Shown here piece by piece: positions 1 to 5,067 of a DNA stretch of 5,067 nt. The translations under genes and the position numbers were made by a program. Within the stretch, counting starts at the first letter, position 1. Each line of letters starts with the position of its first letter. The stretch comes from Rhizobiaceae bacterium (GTDB taxonomy: Bacteria > Pseudomonadota > Alphaproteobacteria > Rhizobiales > Rhizobiaceae): positions 1 to 5,067 of the forward strand of contig CAJYRE010000462.1 in NCBI GenBank assembly GCA_913776675.1, given 5' to 3'. Below the pieces are notes generated by a model. The model ran no database searches. It had not been told where the DNA came from and was given only the letters and a program-made list of their open reading frames with translations.

Positions 1-9
1 CGCTACGGT

Positions 10-37
10 TTGGAAGTCGCCGCAAATTCCCTATAGT
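10..37 (+). promoter_or_regulatory. possible sigma70-type promoter of gyrB
   Basis: TTGGAA at 10-15 (4 of 6 matches to the -35 consensus) lies 16 bp before TATAGT at 32-37 (5 of 6 to the -10 consensus if read against TATAAT with G at position 5). It would give a leader of roughly 60 nt before the gyrB ATG. A second -10-like hexamer, TATCAT at 67-72, has no recognisable -35 partner. The window starts here, so a promoter further upstream cannot be excluded. This is a pattern match only. Confidence 0.3.
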
Positions 38-92
38 CAAATCTGCGAAAGTGCGTGATTCGCGCTTATCATGCAATTTGCCTTTTGACACT

Positions 93-98
93 GGAAAG
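93..98 (+). promoter_or_regulatory. gyrB ribosome binding site
   Basis: GGAAAG lies 8 nt before the ATG at 107, a normal Shine-Dalgarno distance. It supports 107 as the gyrB start. The next in-frame methionine is at residue 38, inside the conserved RPGMYIG motif of the ATPase domain, so a later start is ruled out. Confidence 0.6.
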
Positions 99-106
99 AT
101 CGCTGA

Positions 107-2551
<2,445 letters not shown>

Positions 2552-2558
2552 TAATTAC

Positions 2559-2603
2559 ATTAGAGCGCTTCACTGTTTCACGGAAACAGTGAAGCGCTCT
2601 AAT
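2559..2603. repeat. RIME-like palindrome 1: perfect 21-bp inverted repeat
   Basis: Arms 2559-2579 and 2583-2603 are exact reverse complements around the 3-nt loop ACG (2580-2582). The outer arm reads TTAGAGCGCTTCACTG. Large palindromes of this type, followed by a second palindrome, are known in Rhizobiaceae as RIME elements. Family assignment is from memory of the motif, not a search. The hairpin starts 7 bp after the gyrB stop and is followed by the T-rich run TTCTTTGTTTTT (2603-2614), so its transcript could also act as a terminator or 3'-end stabiliser for gyrB mRNA. Together with the palindrome at 2616-2661 it makes one unit of about 103 bp. Confidence 0.8.
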
Positions 2604-2615
2604 TCTTTGTTTTTA

Positions 2616-2661
2616 AGCATTTTCGGACGGAAAACCGCTACGCACTTTTCCTGGAAATGCT
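2616..2661. repeat. RIME-like palindrome 2, copy A
   Basis: Outer arms AGCATTTTC (2616-2624) and GGAAATGCT (2653-2661) pair with one mismatch. Inner arms GGAAAA (2629-2634) and TTTTCC (2646-2651) pair exactly around an 11-nt loop (2635-2645). The bulge is asymmetric: 4 nt on the left and 1 nt on the right. It matches copy B at 2798-2843 in 42 of 46 positions. It forms the second half of the RIME-like unit 2559-2661. Confidence 0.8.
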
Positions 2662-2670
2662 CTAAACTTC

Positions 2671-2708
2671 AAAAAAGAAGGCCGCGCTCGACGAGAGCGC
2701 GGCCTTTT
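2671..2708. terminator. bidirectional intrinsic terminator between gyrB and the nitroreductase gene
   Basis: A perfect 12-bp GC-rich stem, AAGGCCGCGCTC (2678-2689) with GAGCGCGGCCTT (2695-2706), encloses the 5-nt loop GACGA. On the + strand the stem runs into TTTT (2705-2708). On the - strand it runs into a T-rich tract, the complement of AAAAAAG at 2671-2677. The flanking genes converge on it, so it can stop gyrB transcription from the left and nitroreductase transcription from the right. Confidence 0.88.
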
Positions 2709-2728
2709 CATTATCGTGTCTTGTTTGC

Positions 2729-2773
2729 GTTTGTCTGATCGGGAAAACCAGAGCCCACTTTTCCCTGACAAAC
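2729..2773. repeat. diverged RIME-like palindrome 2, copy C
   Basis: Outer arms GTTTGTC (2729-2735) and GACAAAC (2767-2773) pair exactly. Inner arms GGGAAAA (2741-2747) and TTTTCCC (2759-2765) also pair exactly around an 11-nt loop that starts CC and ends CAC. Geometry matches copies A and B: inner stem, 11-nt loop, and a bulge with several nt on the left and 1 nt on the right. The outer-arm sequence is different but still self-complementary. Relationship to A and B is inferred from shared architecture and the shared core GGAAAACC...CACTTTTCC. Confidence 0.6.
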
Positions 2774-2778
2774 TTTAT

Positions 2779-2794
2779 GATTTCACGTGAAACA
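2779..2794. promoter_or_regulatory. candidate parS site 1 (ParB binding)
   Basis: GATTTCACGTGAAACA matches the widely conserved bacterial parS consensus TGTTNCACGTGAAACA except at the first two positions. The central CACGTG and the right half-site are intact. parS sites are bound by chromosomal ParB and cluster near the replication origin. The site lies 3 bp before repeat copy B. It is a pattern match; binding is inferred. Confidence 0.6.
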
Positions 2795-2797
2795 TAG

Positions 2798-2843
2798 AGC
2801 ATTTCCGGACGGAAAACCGCGATACACTTTTCCTGGAAATGCT
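2798..2843. repeat. RIME-like palindrome 2, copy B
   Basis: Outer arms AGCATTTCC (2798-2806) and GGAAATGCT (2835-2843) are exact complements. Inner arms GGAAAA (2811-2816) and TTTTCC (2828-2833) enclose an 11-nt loop. It differs from copy A at 4 of 46 positions: one in the left outer arm, which restores perfect pairing, and three in the loop. No palindrome-1 half is next to it, so it is a solo half-unit. It sits between the two parS-like sites. Confidence 0.8.
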
Positions 2844-2864
2844 ATGGTTACGCTGGCGTTAACG

Positions 2865-2880
2865 TGATTCACGTGAAACA
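2865..2880. promoter_or_regulatory. candidate parS site 2 (ParB binding)
   Basis: TGATTCACGTGAAACA matches the parS consensus TGTTNCACGTGAAACA at all positions but the third. It is centred 86 bp from site 1, in the same orientation, with the intact half on the right, and ends 14 bp before the 3' end of the nitroreductase gene. Two near-consensus 16-mers in about 100 bp are unlikely by chance, which raises confidence in both. Confidence 0.68.
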
Positions 2881-2894
2881 TTTCCGCAATTCGG

Positions 2895-3488
2895 TTATGC
2901 AAACTTACCTTCGAAGGCGACATCAGCCAGTGGCTTGCGGCTGTTGGGCACTTCTTTGGCCTGCAGGCCTTCGGGCAGGATGGACTTGTCGCCCATTTTG
3001 CCAATCGCCACGGCGGCCTCAATGTGGAAACCTTCCGGCAGGTTGATCACCTTGGCGGCTTTATCAAAATCAACGCCGGTCATGCCGTGGGCATGATACC
3101 CCAGATGCAGGGCTTGCAGCGCGATATAGCCCCAAGCAGCCCCGGCATCGAAGCTGTGGCTGCGGGAAGGCTTGGCTTCGCCACCATCGGCGGGGCGGCT
3201 CAAGGTATCAGAGACAATAAACACCAAGGCTGAAGCATTTTTGGCCCAGCTCTGGTTAAACTCGATCAAGCTGCCAAGAAGCGCATCAAAATGCGCATCG
3301 CCCTTGAGCGCATAGACAAAACGCCAGGGCTGATAATTGAAAGCCGAGGGTGCCCAATGGCCAGCTTCGAGAATGGTAAGAAGCGCATCGTGGCTGATGG
3401 GTTCACCAGTGAAGGCACGGGGTGACCAGCGATCCAGAAAAATCGGATTGATATTCTTGCTCGCTGTACGATTGTTGCTGCTTGTCAT
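2895..3488 (-). CDS. nitroreductase-family FMN-dependent oxidoreductase
   Basis: A 197-aa product of usual size for small single-domain nitroreductases, which are cytoplasmic FMN homodimers that reduce nitro compounds, quinones or enals with NAD(P)H. The physiological substrate cannot be read from sequence. Family marks in order: RWSPRAF (20-26), the N-terminal arginine-rich FMN-phosphate contact; WAPSAFNYQPWRFV (45-58), the classic Ser/Asn/Gln flavin-binding segment; GAAWGYIALQALHLGYHAHGM (116-136), the central helix; VAIGKMG (160-166); and a C-terminal RKPLADVAFEGKF (184-196). It resembles the subgroup with short R-x-S-P-R-A-F N-termini. The start at 3488 is chosen because AGGAG lies upstream and the motif region begins soon after; an upstream TTG at 3611 would add 41 residues without family similarity. 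The gene is monocistronic here, convergent with gyrB and divergent from phaZ. No signal peptide or membrane segment. Confidence 0.9.
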   Translation of the reverse strand: MTSSNNRTASKNINPIFLDRWSPRAFTGEPISHDALLTILEAGHWAPSAFNYQPWRFVYALKGDAHFDALLGSLIEFNQSWAKNASALVFIVSDTLSRPADGGEAKPSRSHSFDAGAAWGYIALQALHLGYHAHGMTGVDFDKAAKVINLPEGFHIEAAVAIGKMGDKSILPEGLQAKEVPNSRKPLADVAFEGKFA

Positions 3489-3499
3489 AGTGATAGCTG

Positions 3500-3504
3500 C
3501 TCCT
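3500..3504 (-). promoter_or_regulatory. ribosome binding site of the nitroreductase gene
   Basis: On the - strand AGGAG lies 11 nt before the ATG whose first base is 3488. The spacing is slightly long but the match is strong, and it decides the start in favour of 3488 over the upstream TTG at 3611. Confidence 0.6.
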
Positions 3505-3526
3505 GATTGAAAATTGATTGCATAGA

Positions 3527-3542
3527 GGCAAATTCTTTTGCC
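3527..3542. promoter_or_regulatory. 16-bp palindrome, possible operator upstream of the nitroreductase gene
   Basis: GGCAAA-TTCT-TTTGCC has perfect 6-bp arms around 4 nt and lies 39-54 bp before the nitroreductase start, where a regulator could overlap the transcript start or promoter. The same half-site recurs on the phaZ side (3676-3681 and 3703-3708). No regulator gene is in the window, so the role is inferred from position and symmetry only. Confidence 0.3.
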
Positions 3543-3687
3543 ACCCAGACATAGAGCGAACAATCCATAGCAGCAAGGCGCTTGAGGTTGGTTGTATGTC
3601 TTTTGTATCAATAGGAAATGTAAACGCTTTTATGCCATTCTATCGATATAAGGCCGCTCCGTGGAACCAAAATCAGGCAAACCGGGT

Positions 3688-3717
3688 TTGACATCAGGTG
3701 TTTTTGCCGGGTCTCAA
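3688..3717 (+). promoter_or_regulatory. possible phaZ promoter
   Basis: A perfect -35 hexamer, TTGACA (3688-3693), lies 18 bp before a poor -10-like TCTCAA (3712-3717). Alphaproteobacterial housekeeping promoters often keep the -35 better than the -10. It would give a leader of about 70 nt. It overlaps the GGCAAA/TTTGCC arms at 3676-3708. Confidence 0.35.
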
Positions 3718-3794
3718 TGCTCCGCAAGCGTGTTGTGGACCAGCCAGAACTTTGGCAGGATGGATAGAAACAAACAAAAAAGGCAGTCAAGTCG

Positions 3795-5067
3795 ATGTTC
3801 TATCAACTTTATGAAATGAACCATGCCGCCATGGCTCCCTTGCGCGCCACCGTGGATGCAATGCGGCTTGCGTTTAACAGCCCTTTCAATCCTCTGTCTC
3901 AGACGGTTATCGGCCGCACGGTTTCTGCCAGCCTGGAAGTGTTCGAGCGCAGCACCCGCCGGTATGGCAAACCGCAGTTCGGCCTTGCCACCACCGTGAT
4001 TGATGGTTCTCCGGTGACGGTGACAGAAGAAACGAGCTGGTCAAAGCCGTTCTGTAATCTCATCCATTTCAAGCGCAATCTGTCATCGCCCCGTCCGCAA
4101 GATCCCAAGATTCTGATCACGGCCCCCATGTCCGGCCATTATGCCACGCTGTTGCGCGGCACGGTGGAAGCCCTTTTGCCCCATGCTGATGTGTATATCA
4201 CGGATTGGATGGATGCCCGCATGGTGCCCATGGCTGAGGGCTTGTTTGATCTGGATGATTATATTGATTACGTCATCCAGATGATTCATCACTTGGGACC
4301 GAACACCAATGTGGTGGCGGTCTGCCAGCCCTCTGTGCCGGTTCTGGCCGCTGTAGCCCGCATGGAAGCCGAGCAGGACCCGTTGGCTCCTTCCTCCATG
4401 ACGCTGATGGGCGGTCCGATTGATACTCGGATCAACCCGACGGCGGTCAACGAACTGGCAAAAAACAAACCCATTGAGTGGTTCAAAGACAATGTGATCA
4501 TGGAAGTGCCATGGCCACAGCCGGGCTTCATGCGACCGGTCTATCCGGGTTTCCTTCAGCTTTCCGGTTTCATGTCGATGAATCTCGATCGGCACATGAC
4601 GGCCCAGAAAGATTTCTACATTCACCTCATCAAGAATGATGGTGACCCAGCCGAGAAGCATCGTGATTTCTACGACGAATATCTGGCCGTGATGGATCTG
4701 ACAGCCGAATTTTATCTCCAGACCGTTGAAACCGTCTTCATTCGTCATGCTTTGCCCAAGGGTGAAATGATGCATCGGGATAAGCCGGTGGATTGCTCGG
4801 CCATTCGCAATGTGGCGCTGCTGACGGTGGAAGGGGAAAATGATGATATTTCCGGCGTCGGTCAGACCAAGGCAGCGCAGACGCTCTGTGTGAATTTGCC
4901 GGAAAGCAAGCGGATGCATTACATGCAGCCGGACGTGGGCCATTATGGTGTGTTCAATGGTTCGCGTTTCCGCCGCGAAATTGCACCGCGCATTTTGGCT
5001 TTTGCCAAGGAGCATTCAAAGGCAAATACCACGCAAGCCAAGCCAAGTGTGGTGAAGCGGGTGATCA
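3795..5067 (+). CDS. phaZ: intracellular poly(3-hydroxybutyrate) depolymerase, 3' end cut by window
   Basis: PhaZ hydrolyses stored PHB granules in the cytoplasm, releasing 3-hydroxybutyrate units for reuse as carbon and reducing power. The frame is open for 424 codons from ATG 3795 to the window edge with no stop. This is near the usual 400-430 aa, so only a few residues are likely missing. The N-terminus, MFYQLYEMNHAAMAPLRA, is typical of the family. The fold is alpha/beta-hydrolase with a cysteine nucleophile: C177 in VVAVCQPSVPVL (173-184), D350 in TVEGENDDISG, and H383 in DVGHYGVFNG (380-389). This matches the Cys-Asp-His triad known for Cupriavidus (Ralstonia) PhaZ1. PMSGHYATLLRGTV (111-124) and ITDWMDAR (135-142) are further conserved blocks. 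No signal peptide, which fits granule-bound intracellular action rather than secretion. Divergent from the nitroreductase gene; phaCAB and phasin genes are not in the window. Later ATGs (residues 8 and 13) would cut the conserved N-terminus. Confidence 0.94.
   Translation, partial: MFYQLYEMNHAAMAPLRATVDAMRLAFNSPFNPLSQTVIGRTVSASLEVFERSTRRYGKPQFGLATTVIDGSPVTVTEETSWSKPFCNLIHFKRNLSSPRPQDPKILITAPMSGHYATLLRGTVEALLPHADVYITDWMDARMVPMAEGLFDLDDYIDYVIQMIHHLGPNTNVVAVCQPSVPVLAAVARMEAEQDPLAPSSMTLMGGPIDTRINPTAVNELAKNKPIEWFKDNVIMEVPWPQPGFMRPVYPGFLQLSGFMSMNLDRHMTAQKDFYIHLIKNDGDPAEKHRDFYDEYLAVMDLTAEFYLQTVETVFIRHALPKGEMMHRDKPVDCSAIRNVALLTVEGENDDISGVGQTKAAQTLCVNLPESKRMHYMQPDVGHYGVFNGSRFRREIAPRILAFAKEHSKANTTQAKPSVVKRVI

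Larger units (their letters stand above)
3489..3794. other. divergent intergenic region between the nitroreductase gene and phaZ
   Basis: These 306 bp separate two divergent start codons and should hold both promoters. No convincing gene was found. A - strand reading frame within 3608-3790 has no recognisable motif. The visible signals are the nitroreductase ribosome binding site, a 16-bp palindrome at 3527-3542, a TTGACA hexamer at 3688-3693, and a GGCAAA/TTTGCC pair at 3676-3708. The - strand shows only weak promoter pairs, for example TTGCTG with TATGTC 17 bp downstream. phaZ has only a weak, distant purine run (AAAAAAGG, about 12 nt before its ATG). Confidence 0.6.

Noticed and set aside
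1..36. Possible 3' end of an upstream gene (open to TAG at 34-36)
   Set aside because: Twelve codons are too few to judge, and another frame is open for longer. No family can be recognised.
85..90. Perfect TTGACA just before gyrB
   Set aside because: It is only 17 bp from the gyrB ATG and overlaps the ribosome-binding region, so it cannot serve as the -35 of a promoter making a full gyrB message.
2559..2843. CRISPR array or insertion sequence suggested by repeated palindromes
   Set aside because: The repeats are irregularly spaced, differ in sequence and have no uniform spacers; there is no transposase frame or terminal inverted repeats around a coding region. RIME-like intergenic elements fit better.
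2783..3046. Small frames over the parS-like sites and the end of the nitroreductase gene
   Set aside because: They overlap the nitroreductase coding region in other frames and cover repeat DNA. No motif or ribosome binding site supports them.
3489..3611. N-terminal extension of the nitroreductase from a TTG at 3611
   Set aside because: The added 41 residues do not resemble the family, the start codon is rare with no Shine-Dalgarno, and the ATG at 3488 has AGGAG upstream.
3608..3790. 60-codon - strand frame in the divergent intergenic region
   Set aside because: No known motif and no convincing ribosome binding site. It overlaps the likely phaZ promoter. A real small protein cannot be strictly excluded.
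4083..5015. Long - strand open frame (310 codons) opposite phaZ
   Set aside because: It lies wholly antisense to a clearly conserved phaZ, has no recognisable domain and is rich in His/Arg/Ile as expected from reverse-reading this codon usage. It is a shadow frame.

Overview
The window looks like ordinary core chromosome from an alphaproteobacterium of the Rhizobiaceae (Agrobacterium/Allorhizobium/Rhizobium type). Three things point there: the GyrB sequence, an intracellular PhaZ-type polyhydroxybutyrate depolymerase, and intergenic palindromes that look like Rhizobium-specific intergenic mosaic elements (RIME). Genus and species cannot be fixed from sequence reading alone.

Layout: 1-106 is the leader of gyrB, with a possible promoter and a clear ribosome binding site. 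107-2551 (+) is a complete gyrB, the ATPase/Toprim subunit of DNA gyrase. 2552-2894 is a dense non-coding block between convergent genes. It holds a 21-bp perfect hairpin plus a second palindrome (together one RIME-like unit, 2559-2661), a strong bidirectional terminator (2671-2708), a diverged palindrome copy (2729-2773), and a further copy (2798-2843) bracketed by two near-consensus parS (ParB-binding) 16-mers at 2779-2794 and 2865-2880. 2895-3488 (-) is a complete 197-aa nitroreductase-family flavoprotein. 3489-3794 is a divergent intergenic region with weak promoter and operator candidates. 3795-5067 (+) is phaZ, cut by the window edge, apparently near its C-terminus.

How the parts relate: gyrB ends in a terminator-rich region and is probably transcribed alone here. 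The nitroreductase runs toward it, and phaZ is divergent from the nitroreductase. The three proteins share no pathway: DNA supercoiling, flavin redox chemistry and carbon-store mobilisation. The most informative non-coding signal is the pair of parS-like sites, which would put this locus in the origin-proximal chromosome-segregation domain. No mobile-element gene, CRISPR array, RNA gene or toxin/defence system was seen. I found no convincing undescribed protein system; the unusual content is the repeat and parS-like architecture at 2559-2880.
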